Below are positions 26,342 through 37,048 of a stretch of DNA of 64,000 nt, piece by piece. The notes below the pieces were generated by a model. It was given only the letters and a program-made list of their open reading frames with translations, searched no databases and was not told the origin of the DNA. The position numbers and the translations under genes are program-made. How positions within the stretch are numbered: the stretch's first letter is position 1; each line of letters opens with the position of its first letter. This stretch comes from Crossiella equi (GTDB lineage: Bacteria; Actinomycetota; Actinomycetes; Mycobacteriales; Pseudonocardiaceae). The stretch is from assembly GCF_017876755.1 (NCBI RefSeq), contig NZ_JAGIOO010000001.1, positions 7,859,786 to 7,923,785 on the forward strand, written 5' to 3'.

Positions 26342-26664
26342 TCCTCGCCAGCCCACCGGCAGTCACCGGCTTCCAGGCGGCGGACGAGCCGGTGGGTCCA
26401 GGCGGCCCGGGTCGCGGCAGTGTCCAGCCACAGCTCGACCACCTCGCCCACCGGCCCCCGGCCCCTGACGGCGAACGCTCCTGCGCGACCAGGGATCCCT
26501 GTACCGTCAACGCTTTCAGCGCGTGGCAGACGGAATCGGACACGGCGTTGGACCACTCGTGCGCGCCCCAGGACTCCAGGTCCGCGCGCACCTGGTCCCC
26601 GTCCGCCCGCCGCCGCACCGCCCCAGGGTGAGCAGCCACACCGCCGACAGCCACGCCCGCTCCC
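26338..26664 (-). pseudogene. Frameshifted relic of a small protein of unknown family
   Basis: Three consecutive minus-strand segments in different frames keep actinomycete codon bias and read as one protein: RERAWLSAVWLLTLG, then VRADLESWGAHEWSNAVSDS with VCHALKALTVQGSLVAQE, then FAVRGRGPVGEVVELWLDTA with TRAAWTHRLVRRLEAGDCRW. The frame changes near 26625 and 26478. No start codon remains in the first segment, which abuts the end of the VOC gene. Two frameshifts make a decayed gene likelier than a sequencing error. No family is recognised. Confidence 0.55.
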
Positions 26665-27030
26665 TCAGGCGGGCGTGCTCACCCACCACAACGTGTCGAA
26701 CGGGTCGACGAACCCGCCCAGCCGACCTCCGTCCTCCTGCACGCCAACCTCCCCCGCCGCGACGGCCCGCGTGTGCGCCGCGTCCGCGTCGGGCGCGGAC
26801 GCCCAGAGCCGCACGTGCACGGGCCCCTCGGGCGAGCGCGGGCAGCGCTGGCCGCCTTCGCCGGAGTCGGCGAGGTACAGGACGCCGTCACCGATGCGGG
26901 CCTCGGCGTGCAGGATCCGGCCGGGGTCCTCGGGCAGGGGCAGGACCGGGCCCACCTCGGCGCCGAGGGCGCGGAGGAAGTCGGCGTAGGTCAGGGCGTG
27001 GTCGACCACCACGTACGGGGTCAGGGACAA
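26665..27030 (-). CDS. VOC-superfamily (glyoxalase/bleomycin-resistance-like) protein
   Basis: 121 residues in the PhnB-like VOC layout: MSLTPYVVVDHALTYADFLR, ALGAEVGPVLPLPEDPGRI, LHAEARIGDGVLYLADSGEG, VHVRLWASAPDADAAHTRAV and GGRLGGFVDPFDTLWWVSTP. The His, Glu and Asp positions of metal-binding VOC enzymes are only partly kept, so it may be a binding protein. The start is TTG 27030 with GAAGG six bases upstream. It lies between a frameshifted relic and, divergently, the ATPase module. Confidence 0.8.
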   Translation of the reverse strand: MSLTPYVVVDHALTYADFLRALGAEVGPVLPLPEDPGRILHAEARIGDGVLYLADSGEGGQRCPRSPEGPVHVRLWASAPDADAAHTRAVAAGEVGVQEDGGRLGGFVDPFDTLWWVSTPA

Positions 27031-27046
27031 CGAGGCCTTCGGTAGC

Positions 27047-27054
27047 CAAATTTG
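27047..27054. promoter_or_regulatory. CAAATTTG palindrome in the VOC/ATPase-module gap
   Basis: An 8-bp AT-rich palindrome with flanking AGC...GCTTGCT lies between the VOC start at 27030 and the small ORF at 27076. It is the only AT-rich block upstream of the ATPase module and may be its promoter or operator. Confidence 0.3.
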
Positions 27055-27075
27055 CTTGCTTGGGAGGGTGGAGGC

Positions 27076-27192
27076 ATGAAGGGGTCGGTGGAAGGGATGG
27101 GGTTACGGGCAGGTCAAGGCCTGGCCACGGGTCTGGGTGCACTGGCTGCTGACGTGTCCCTCGAAATCGTGATTCGTCCTCCGGGTGGCTAA
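27076..27192 (+). CDS. Possible 38-residue small protein ahead of the ATPase module
   Basis: An ATG with GGGAGGG seven bases upstream opens a 38-codon frame (begins MKGSVEGMGLRAGQGLATGL, ends with TAA at 27190-27192). The ribosome site is good, but codon bias is weak and no family is recognised. It may be a leader peptide or a small component of the downstream module. Otherwise the 222-bp gap is untranslated leader. Confidence 0.3.
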   Translation: MKGSVEGMGLRAGQGLATGLGALAADVSLEIVIRPPGG

Positions 27193-27252
27193 TGGCCGCA
27201 GGTCCTGGAGCGACGTGCCCGGCACAGTTGTCCCCGGAGACTTGGAGCGGTG

Positions 27253-29709
27253 ATGGCCGACTCTGACGAAGGTCCTGAGCTGAGGCAGATCACCTTTGAT
27301 GAGCTGGGAAGGCGGATCGCCAAGTTCCAGAAGAACGCGAAAGAAGGCGGCAGAGGGCCAGCCTGGGGGCGGCTGGCTGAGCTCAACGAGGAGCTCGGGG
27401 GTACTGGTGCCTCCAGCGAGGAGCTCGTCGACGGGCGCCGCTGGTCGTTGGGCGAGCTCAGTGTTCGTGGCTTCCAAGGAGTCGGGGAGAGCGAACCGCT
27501 TCTGGTGGACTTCGAGGGCGGGCCGGGCATCACCGTTGTGCACGGGCAGAACGGCGCGGGGAAATCGAGCGTCACCGACGCCGTGCAGCTGGTTCTCCGG
27601 GGCGAGCTGAGGGCACCGGGCAAGGCGTCGGACAAGTTCCTGTGGGAGCGGAGGCAGTCCAACCGCGATTCGGCTGAGACGAGGATCGACCTGGTACTGC
27701 GAGACGGGACCACGGAGCTCCGCCTCGGCATCCGGCTTGACCAGAACGGCGTCTGCTTGGAGCGGACCGCCGAGATGCGACTGCCCGGAGAGGACTGGAA
27801 GCCGGTTGCGACCGGGCGGGCCTGGCCCGCCGCTCTCCTGGCCCACCCGCCGGTGTTCGCGTACGCCGACATCGAGCGACGAGTGCAGCAGACCAGCAAT
27901 CTCAAGAGCTTCCTGACCGACCTCCTGGCATTCGGGCTGTGCTTCGATGCGTTGCGGGACCGTGCCGCGGAGCGGGCGGACGCCGCGGTGGGAGCGTTTG
28001 CGCGGGTGAGGACCGCCCAGCAAGAGGCTGTCGCCGCGATCGAGGCTGTTGATCGAGAGTTCGCCATGGACGAGGGTGACAACCTTGATCCGATTGCGTG
28101 GCCGGAGGTACCGCAGGACATCGAATCCTGGCTGGCCCGAGAGGGGCTGACCGAGGAAGGCGCTGCGCATTTCGAGGTTGCCGCCGACGCGGAGCAGGCG
28201 CTCACGGGGGCTGCGGACTTGGTCTCGGGTGCCGTCGACGGTTGGTGGTCAGCCGTCAGCACCCTGCAGGAGGAGCTGTCGAAGCCGCTGCAACTCCTCC
28301 ACCGGGATGCGTCTGTCCTGGATTCGCCCGGTGTTACCTGTCCGGTCTGCGACACCGACGAGGTCGACTGGCTGAACGCCTTGGCTGGCAACGTGGACAG
28401 GCTCGAGAAGTTGAACACCCGACGTGGGCTGCTCGAGTCGGGCACTCGTGAACTGACTCGGTTGGTACAGCAACACCTCGTGCTCGCCCGGACGGTCCTC
28501 ACCAGCTCAGCAACCGCCCAGTGCAGGTTCTCGGCGGAGGACGACCAGGTGGTTGACCGGTACCTGAGGGCCGTGGCGCCGGGCGCGGACTCCTCGGGCG
28601 CGGAGCAGTTGACAGTGACCGCTGAGATGTGTGCCTGGCTGCGAGGCGACAGATGTGCCGCGCTCCTGGCGGAGGCGCGTACCAGGGGTGACCGGCTTGC
28701 GAACTGGCGGAAGCGTCGCAGGGCCGCCGTCGCGGTACTCGTCGAACAGTGGCGCCAGGACGCCGAGCTCGCGGCGGAGAAGAAGCTCTGGGACGAAGTC
28801 AGAAGGTGTGTGACCACGTTGGAAGGGCGGCTTCGTGACAGGCAGGTCGACGTCCTCGGCGCCAGGGTGACCGTGTGCACGCAGGTTCTGCTGGAGGGGA
28901 TGGGACTCAAGCTCGACCAGCTCGAAGTCAACAAGAACACCGCCGTGATCGATATCGTCGACGACGAGGGCAAGCCGGTCGACCTGTCGATGCTGAGTTC
29001 CGGCCAACGCAACGCCCTGCTGCTGGCACCGCTGCTCGCCACCTCCAGTACCGGGCCGTTCGAGTTCCTGGTGCTGGACGACCCGGTACACGCGTTCGAC
29101 GAGATTCGCGTCGACAGGCTGGCACGGCTGCTCGCCCGGCTGGCGGAGAAAAGGCGTGTGATCGTGTTCACCCACGATGAGCGGCTGAAGGAGAACCTGT
29201 TGGCGTTCGGCCGGGCGGCGGACCTCCGCTCGATCGAACGAGACCCGGCGACCGGCGGGGTCGTGCGGTTGAGGAAGACCGGGGAGATGTGGCGGGTCTT
29301 GCTGGATGACGCGGCGGAACTGCGCAGGATCGCCCAGCCCTCCGACAGCAAGTTCGGACGGCCAGTCGAGGACTTGGTGCGATGCCTGTTCCGGCAGGCG
29401 ATCGACAACGCCCTGCGGCAAGGCGTCATCAAGTACGCCGTGGCCAAGCAAGAAGAGCCGTCGAGCCTGACCGACGATCTTGATGAGAAGTGGACGACCA
29501 AGGAGCGGTTGAAGTGGGTGCGTCGACGGATCGACGTTCCTGACGGTGTGCGGAATCCGGTGAAGGTGGTTGAGGACGAGATCGAGCCCTACAACAAGCT
29601 CTGGAACCTGACGATGCACGGATCCTCGGCCCATGAGCCCTTGGCGGACGTGGAGTTCGACACCGCGGAGAAGGCGTGCCTAGGGTTGACGGAGTTGTGC
29701 CCGCGATGA
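27253..29709 (+). CDS. Rad50/RloC-like AAA ATPase with CPVC motif, candidate defence ATPase
   Basis: 818 residues. After an approximately 65-residue N-terminal segment come an SMC/RecF-type N-lobe with P-loop GQNGAGKS (98-105), a helical middle containing one CxxC (CPVC, Cys363 and Cys366) that resembles a zinc hook but on a short arm, and a C-lobe with signature LSSGQRNALLLAPLLA (from 581), Walker B FLVLDDPVHAFD (Asp609, Asp610) and the switch histidine of IVFTHDERL (His641). The last 150 residues are helical and end in YNKLWNLTMHGSSAHEP, which resembles HEPN-type N/R-x(n)-H motifs. The layout recalls RloC, PrrC and other ATPase-coupled antiphage nucleases, though no known family fits fully. 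Codon use is less GC-biased than in neighbouring genes, suggesting transfer. The downstream gene overlaps its stop (ATGA). Confidence 0.75.
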   Translation: MADSDEGPELRQITFDELGRRIAKFQKNAKEGGRGPAWGRLAELNEELGGTGASSEELVDGRRWSLGELSVRGFQGVGESEPLLVDFEGGPGITVVHGQNGAGKSSVTDAVQLVLRGELRAPGKASDKFLWERRQSNRDSAETRIDLVLRDGTTELRLGIRLDQNGVCLERTAEMRLPGEDWKPVATGRAWPAALLAHPPVFAYADIERRVQQTSNLKSFLTDLLAFGLCFDALRDRAAERADAAVGAFARVRTAQQEAVAAIEAVDREFAMDEGDNLDPIAWPEVPQDIESWLAREGLTEEGAAHFEVAADAEQALTGAADLVSGAVDGWWSAVSTLQEELSKPLQLLHRDASVLDSPGVTCPVCDTDEVDWLNALAGNVDRLEKLNTRRGLLESGTRELTRLVQQHLVLARTVLTSSATAQCRFSAEDDQVVDRYLRAVAPGADSSGAEQLTVTAEMCAWLRGDRCAALLAEARTRGDRLANWRKRRRAAVAVLVEQWRQDAELAAEKKLWDEVRRCVTTLEGRLRDRQVDVLGARVTVCTQVLLEGMGLKLDQLEVNKNTAVIDIVDDEGKPVDLSMLSSGQRNALLLAPLLATSSTGPFEFLVLDDPVHAFDEIRVDRLARLLARLAEKRRVIVFTHDERLKENLLAFGRAADLRSIERDPATGGVVRLRKTGEMWRVLLDDAAELRRIAQPSDSKFGRPVEDLVRCLFRQAIDNALRQGVIKYAVAKQEEPSSLTDDLDEKWTTKERLKWVRRRIDVPDGVRNPVKVVEDEIEPYNKLWNLTMHGSSAHEPLADVEFDTAEKACLGLTELCPR

Positions 29710-30041
29710 TCACCGAGATGACCAGGAGGCGCGTGGCCGTGGCCGCGCTTCGGCTCCGGCTCGAAGACGAGGTGGTGCGGGCGTTCGACGCGGTCGCCGA
29801 GCCGGAGCGGCCGGACGAGCACTACGGTGTTCAGGGCAAGATCACGTTCCTGCACGGGCTCGGCCAAGGCGACGAGGTCATCGCGCTCATCCGCATGACC
29901 CGGTACGTCTACGCGCGGATGAGTTCCGTGCTGCACGGGCGCACCGTGGCGGTCAACGTCTCCGATGTGCTCCTGGCCGAGTGGGAGCACGTCGTGCGTG
30001 ACCTGGAGCACTTTGTTGACTCCGCGTTGCCCGCAGAGTAG
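29706..30041 (+). CDS. Small helical protein with HEPN-like R-x5-H motif, partner of the ATPase
   Basis: 111 residues, almost entirely helical, starting on the stop codon of the ATPase gene. The central motif [13 protein letters not shown] places Arg71 and His77 five residues apart, matching the Rx4-6H catalytic motif of HEPN RNases, and is followed by a strand-like RTVAVNVSD and a last helix [13 protein letters not shown]. No clear named family is recognised. The 4-base overlap implies stoichiometric production with the ATPase, as for a toxin or effector held by an ATPase partner. Structural prediction would be decisive. Confidence 0.6.
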   Translation: MITEMTRRRVAVAALRLRLEDEVVRAFDAVAEPERPDEHYGVQGKITFLHGLGQGDEVIALIRMTRYVYARMSSVLHGRTVAVNVSDVLLAEWEHVVRDLEHFVDSALPAE

Positions 30042-30064
30042 GTCCGACGCCGGAGGTGGTGGGC

Positions 30065-30697
30065 ATGACGGTTCGGGTGTTCCTCGTTGACGATCACGAG
30101 ATCGTGCGGCGCGGGGTGCGGCATCTGTTGGAGCCGCACGGGGATGTCGAGGTGGTCGGGGAGGCGTCCGGGTGTGCCGAGGCGTTGGCGTTGGTGCCGG
30201 TGGCGGGGCCTCGGGTGGCGGTGGTGGATGTGCGGTTGCCCGATGGGAGCGGGATCGAGCTGTGCCGGGAGCTGCGGTCGGCCAATCCCGATCTCCGGGT
30301 GCTCATGTTGACCTCGTTCGGGGACGATGAGGCGCTGCTGGACGCCGTGGTTGCCGGGGCGTCCGGGTTTGTGCTCAAGCAGGTGCTCGGGGGCGATCTC
30401 GTGGGGGCCATCCGGACCGTGGCCGGTGGGGGGTCGTTGATCGATCAGCGGACCACCGCCGCCGTGCTGGCCCGGGTTCGGCGGAGTGATCCGTTGCGGG
30501 AGCTCACGCAGCAGGAGCGGGCCGTGTTGGAGCTGATCGGGGAGGGGCTCACCAATCGGCAGATCGGGGAGCGGCTGTTCCTGGCGGAGAAGACCGTGAA
30601 GAACTACGTGTCGCACCTGTTGGCCAAGCTCGGGATGGCTCGGCGGACGCAGGTCGCCGTGTTCGCCGCCGAGCTGCGGCTGCCCCGGCGGGACTGA
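30065..30697 (+). CDS. devR: DevR/DosR-like NarL-family response regulator
   Basis: 210 residues. The receiver domain has the acidic pocket [11 protein letters not shown] (Asp9, Asp10), phospho-acceptor Asp55 in [13 protein letters not shown], Thr in LMLTSFGDD and Lys in [10 protein letters not shown]. The output domain is LuxR-type: [20 protein letters not shown], then [20 protein letters not shown]. The sequence is close to DevR (DosR), the hypoxia/NO dormancy regulator, including the [19 protein letters not shown] recognition region. The ATG follows GGAGG. It starts 24 bp after the HEPN-like gene and could be read from the same transcript. The probable kinase is encoded convergently at 31641-33362. 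Confidence 0.87.
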   Translation: MTVRVFLVDDHEIVRRGVRHLLEPHGDVEVVGEASGCAEALALVPVAGPRVAVVDVRLPDGSGIELCRELRSANPDLRVLMLTSFGDDEALLDAVVAGASGFVLKQVLGGDLVGAIRTVAGGGSLIDQRTTAAVLARVRRSDPLRELTQQERAVLELIGEGLTNRQIGERLFLAEKTVKNYVSHLLAKLGMARRTQVAVFAAELRLPRRD

Positions 30698-30762
30698 GGG
30701 CGGGAATCCCGGCGCTTCCGGCGGTGTTGGCCTCGGAAAGTGGTCTTCATCCGGGGGTTGGT

Positions 30763-33428
<2,666 letters not shown>

Positions 33429-33494
33429 CTACGGTGAGGATCACCTTCAGCCTAAGAGGTGTTGTCCTCTCTGGAGATCGCCACCTGATGGACC

Positions 33495-33557
33495 AACGGA
33501 CTGGTCCGTTCTGGTGCAGTTGCAAGGAATTCCCCGTCACACCAGGGACCTTCGGCC
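33495..33557. promoter_or_regulatory. Promoter region of devS and the pseudo-ATPase with palindromes
   Basis: AACGGACTGGTCCGTT (33495-33510) is a perfect 7-bp inverted repeat with a 2-base centre. GGGACCTTCGGCC (33545-33557) matches about 10 of 14 positions of the mycobacterial DosR box GGGACTWWAGTCCC. Both lie in the 290-bp gap between divergent devS and the P-type ATPase-like gene, which holds no other feature I can support. Either could be a DevR site; the second is weak. Confidence 0.4.
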
Positions 33558-33652
33558 GTGGTGCGCGGTAAACCGGACCGAGATCGTGGTCACGGGAGGC
33601 CGGGACGGAGTCGCGGACCGTCTCGGCCGTTCCCACGGTGTGGAGGATGAGG

Positions 33653-35773
33653 ATGATCGTGCGTCCCGCCGGGCTCCGCTCCACCGAGGTCGACGTGCGC
33701 AAGGGGCAGCGCGGGCAGCGCGCGCGGACCGGGCTCGCCCGGTTCCTGCGCGCGCTGTGCGGCCCGCCCGGGCTCGCACTGGTGCTCGCGGGCACCGCTG
33801 ACCTGGTGCTGCACGGCAGTCTCCCGGTACTGGCCTCAGTGGTCTTCCTGGCCGCCTGGACGGCCTGGATCGACACCCGCACCCCGCCGCCGGACGCCCG
33901 CCGTGCCCGGGTGGTGCGGGACGGGCGGACCGAGGAGCTCCCGGTCACCGACCTGGTCGTGGGCGACCTGGTGGAGCTGCGGCGCGGGGACGTGCTGCCC
34001 GCCCCACTGTCCATTGTGGAGGACAACGGCCTGGAGGTCGTGGACGGGGTGGTGCTGCGCGGCACCGGCCGCGGCGAGATCACCTCGGTGCCAGCACCGG
34101 TCCCGGAACGCCGCCCCGCCCCCGGCGCCTGGTGGGTCACCGGCGCGGCCGCGCTGTTGACACTGGTCCTCGTGCTGCGCGTGCCCGAGCAGTGGATGCG
34201 CTGGCTGCTGCTGGGCGTGGTGCTGGGCGCGGTGGCCTGGCTGGTCCGGCCCGCCGTGCTGACCGCGCTCGCGCACTCGCGGGCGGCCAAGCGCATGTCC
34301 CGCGCCGACGCCGTGCTGCGCAACCCCGAGGCCGCCGATCCGCTGGCCCGGGTCACCGTGCTGTGCTTCGACGGGGACGGCCTGCTCACCACCGGGGTGC
34401 CCGAGGTGTCGGCGAGCATCCCCGCCGCCGGACGCGACCTCAGCGGGCTGTGGACGGCCGTGCACCGGGTGACCAGCCCGGACGCCCCGGTGGACGCGGC
34501 GCTGCTGGCCCGCGCCGGGGAGGCGACCGAACTGCCCGGCGAGGTCCTGGCCAGCCGCCCCTACGCCACCGGCAGGCGCTGGCAGGCCACCGTCCGCCAG
34601 CAGGGCGAGACCCGCGTGCTCACCGTGCTCGGCGCCCCCGAGGCCGTGCTGCCCTCCTGCGTGGCCGGGGACACCTTCGCGGTCGCGGTCACCGAGCTGG
34701 CCCAGGGCGCGCACCGCGTGCTGGTGCTGGCCGAGGCCGAAGTCGAGTCCACTGTGGACATCTCCGGGGAGCGGCCGCCGGGCGGGCTGACCCCGGTGGG
34801 GCTGCTCGGGATCACCGACGCGGTCCGCGACTCCACCGCCTACAGCGTGCGCGAGCTGCGCCGGGCGGGCATCCGCGTGGTGCTCATCAGCGGCGAGCAC
34901 CCGGCCACCGCGACCGCGCTGGCCAGCCAGTGCGGGATCAGCAGGCAGCGCGTGCTCACCCCGGCCGAGCGCGCCCAGAGCAGGGGCGAGGACCGCGCGG
35001 AGCTGCTGCACAGCGCGACCGTGCTGGCCCGCTGCGCGCCCGAGCTGGTCCCGGAGGTCGTCGCCGCGCACAAGCGGTCCGGCGAGGTGGTGGCCCTGTC
35101 CGGCGGTCGGCCGGAGGACGTGCCCGCGCTGCTGGCCGCCGACGTCGGCATCGCCACCGGCGGGCTCACCGCGCCCCTGGTGGTCAGCGGGGACCAGCCG
35201 CGTGCGGTGGTGGAGGCGGTGCGCGAGTCCCGCCGCGTGGCCACCACGCTGCGGGTGGCCCTGGGCTACCTGCTGACCTGCCTGGCCGCGGTGGTGCTCG
35301 CGCTGTTCGGCGCCGCGGCGCTGTTCCCGGACCGCGTGCCCACCGCCGAGGACCTCGCGGTGCTGGTCGTGCTGGCCGGGGTGCTGCCCGCCTCGGCGCT
35401 GGTCCTGGACCGGCCGACCGGCGACCCGCTCTACCAGCCGCCGGTGCGGCAGCCCTGGGTGTGCCTGGCCGTGGACGCGCTCGCGGTGGCGGGCGCGGCG
35501 CTGCTGGTCCCGGACGGCTTGGCGCTGGCGCTGCTGTCCGGGCTGGTGGTGCTGGTGCTGACGCAGCGGGCACGGCGCTGGCCGTTCGAGCACAACTGGG
35601 CCGAGTTCGTGCGCGTGCCGCTGGCCGCGACGACGGTGCTGGTCGGCGGGCTGCTGTGGTTCGGCGTCGGCGGCGGGGTCCTGGCGCTGCCGCTGGTGCT
35701 GGCGGTCAGCACGCTGTCCAGGCGCGCGGCGGCTAGAACAGGCGGCTGGGGACCGCAGCCCTCGGCGACGTGA
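33653..35773 (+). CDS. Degenerate P-type ATPase (pseudo-ATPase) of the DevRS locus
   Basis: 706 residues with the full layout of a cation P-type ATPase (A domain, P/N domains, C-terminal helices), but its catalytic motifs are altered. DKTGT reads DGDGL in CFDGDGLLTTG (Asp240 kept, Lys-Thr-Gly-Thr lost), the TGES loop reads GTGRGE, the PEGL membrane motif is gone (LVRPAVLTAL), and the hinge GDGxND reads GGRPEDVPALLAADVGIATG. The surrounding fold (GLTPVGLLGITDAVRDSTAY, IRVVLISGEHPATATA) is well kept and the frame is intact, so the loss is selective. It is probably not a pump; a regulatory or scaffold role is inferred. CtpF-like ATPases belong to DosR regulons. ATG 33653 follows GGAGG. Its end overlaps hypE by 41 bp. 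Confidence 0.85.
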   Translation: MIVRPAGLRSTEVDVRKGQRGQRARTGLARFLRALCGPPGLALVLAGTADLVLHGSLPVLASVVFLAAWTAWIDTRTPPPDARRARVVRDGRTEELPVTDLVVGDLVELRRGDVLPAPLSIVEDNGLEVVDGVVLRGTGRGEITSVPAPVPERRPAPGAWWVTGAAALLTLVLVLRVPEQWMRWLLLGVVLGAVAWLVRPAVLTALAHSRAAKRMSRADAVLRNPEAADPLARVTVLCFDGDGLLTTGVPEVSASIPAAGRDLSGLWTAVHRVTSPDAPVDAALLARAGEATELPGEVLASRPYATGRRWQATVRQQGETRVLTVLGAPEAVLPSCVAGDTFAVAVTELAQGAHRVLVLAEAEVESTVDISGERPPGGLTPVGLLGITDAVRDSTAYSVRELRRAGIRVVLISGEHPATATALASQCGISRQRVLTPAERAQSRGEDRAELLHSATVLARCAPELVPEVVAAHKRSGEVVALSGGRPEDVPALLAADVGIATGGLTAPLVVSGDQPRAVVEAVRESRRVATTLRVALGYLLTCLAAVVLALFGAAALFPDRVPTAEDLAVLVVLAGVLPASALVLDRPTGDPLYQPPVRQPWVCLAVDALAVAGAALLVPDGLALALLSGLVVLVLTQRARRWPFEHNWAEFVRVPLAATTVLVGGLLWFGVGGGVLALPLVLAVSTLSRRAAARTGGWGPQPSAT
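34747..34759. repeat. Iterated palindrome GTCCACTGTGGAC
   Basis: Second exact copy, inside the P-type ATPase-like gene. A two-mismatch relative lies at 34009-34021. Confidence 0.7.
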
Positions 35774-36728
35774 TGAGGCGGGGCTCGCTGCCGGTGCCCC
35801 AGGCGGCGACCTGGCCGGGCGGTCCGGGCGTGACCGAGCCGATCACGGTCGCGTCCACCCCGGCCAGCTGCCCGCGCATGGCCAGCACGACCCGTTCGGC
35901 CACCCGGGGGTGCACCAGCGCGACCAGGCAGCCCGCGCTGGGCAGCAGCCACGGGTCGACGTCGAAGGCCTCGGCCGCGGCGGCGACCTCCGGGGCCACC
36001 GGCACCGCCGCCTGGTACAGCTCCAGGCCCACGCCCGCCGAGGCCGCCAGGCTGGTCAGCGCCCCGGCCAGCCCGCCGCGGCCGGGGTCGCGCAGCGCGT
36101 GCAGCCCGCTGTCCCCGGCCTCGGTCATCGCCGTGACCAGCCGGTGCAGCGGCCGGGAGTCCGAGCGCACCTCGCTGGCCAGGCCGAGCGGGTCGCGGGC
36201 GGTGAGCATGGCCGCGCCGTGCGCGCCGACCGGCCCGGACAGCACGACCACGTCCCCGGGCAGGCCCCGGCCCGCGGTCGGTGGGGCGGCCGACATCGCG
36301 GCGCCCAGCGCGGTGGTGGTCACGTGCAGGCCGTCCAGCGCGCCCTCGGGCAGCACCTTGGTGTCGCCGGTGACCACGGGCGCGCCCACGTCCAGGGCGG
36401 CCGCGGCCACCGAGGCGCTCACCCGGCGCAGGTCCGCCACCGGGAAGCCCTCGGCGACGGCGTAGGACAGGCCGAGCGCGACCGGGCGGGCCCCGCGCAT
36501 GGCGAGGTTGTTCACCGCGCCGTACACCGCCAGCGAGCCGATGTCGCCGCCGGGGAAGAACAGCGGGGTGGCCACGTAGGTGTCCACGGTCAGCGCGGCG
36601 GGCCCGAAGTCGTAGGGCACCACGGCCGCGTCCTGGGGCGGGGCGGGCAGGTTCAGCTCGGTGCGCACCGCCTCCTCGACCAGCCGCCGGTAGTCCGGCC
36701 CGTTGTCCGCGCCCGGTACGAGGATCAA
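35733..36728 (-). CDS. hypE: HypE-like AIR-synthase-fold protein without the C-terminal cysteine
   Basis: 331 residues of the HypE/PurM fold: FGPAALTVDTYVATPLFFPG, GSLAVYGAVNNLAMRGARPV, VTGDTKVLPEGALDG, DVVVLSGPVGAHGAAMLTAR and ALRDPGRGGLAGALTSLA. In hydrogenase maturation HypE dehydrates a carbamoyl group carried on a C-terminal PRIC cysteine to make the cyanide ligand. Here the tail is GSEPRLITSPRAAVPSRLF with no cysteine, so standard HypE chemistry is not possible as read. The start is TTG 36728 overlapping the upstream stop, making it the last gene of the hypF-pnpox-hypE operon. No hydrogenase genes are in the window. Confidence 0.83.
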   Translation of the reverse strand: MILVPGADNGPDYRRLVEEAVRTELNLPAPPQDAAVVPYDFGPAALTVDTYVATPLFFPGGDIGSLAVYGAVNNLAMRGARPVALGLSYAVAEGFPVADLRRVSASVAAAALDVGAPVVTGDTKVLPEGALDGLHVTTTALGAAMSAAPPTAGRGLPGDVVVLSGPVGAHGAAMLTARDPLGLASEVRSDSRPLHRLVTAMTEAGDSGLHALRDPGRGGLAGALTSLAASAGVGLELYQAAVPVAPEVAAAAEAFDVDPWLLPSAGCLVALVHPRVAERVVLAMRGQLAGVDATVIGSVTPGPPGQVAAWGTGSEPRLITSPRAAVPSRLF

Positions 36729-37048
36729 AACTTCCTCCCGGAGATGAGCTCGATGTCCACGCGCAGCACCCCGTCGTGCAGGCTGGCGCGGCCGAGGGCG
36801 ACCACGCTCCAGCCGGTGCAGCCCGGGCCGCGCAGGTCGTCGGCGGTGAACGCCACGACGGTGCCGGTGACGACCTTGGCCAGCGGACCGTCCACATCGG
36901 CGTCCACGGTGATCACGTGCCCCGCCAGCCGGTAGCGCACCGGTCGCATCGACGGCAGGGCCCGCTCGGTGAACACCAGGCGCCCCAGACCGGCCTCAGC
37001 CAGCAGGCGCAGGCATTCGGTCTCGCCCAGGATGTGCTTGGGGTTCAT
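36725..37048 (-). CDS. PNPOx-like flavin/F420-binding split-barrel protein, short
   Basis: 107 residues of the pyridoxamine-5-phosphate-oxidase-like family: HILGETECLRLLAEAGLGRL, VFTERALPSMRPVRYRLAGH, VVAFTADDLRGPGCTGWSVV and a closing VDIELISGRKF. Many DosR-regulon genes in mycobacteria encode this family, which uses FMN or F420. The region between GWSVVALGRAS and the last strand is shorter than usual, so the substrate side may be reduced. It overlaps hypF and hypE by four bases at either end and is thus tightly co-expressed with both. Confidence 0.82.
   Translation of the reverse strand: MNPKHILGETECLRLLAEAGLGRLVFTERALPSMRPVRYRLAGHVITVDADVDGPLAKVVTGTVVAFTADDLRGPGCTGWSVVALGRASLHDGVLRVDIELISGRKF

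Noticed and set aside
33580-33640. Further DosR box in GGGACGGAGTCGCGGACC
   Set aside because: Half-site spacing is wrong and the second half does not match; not better than chance in this GC-rich sequence.
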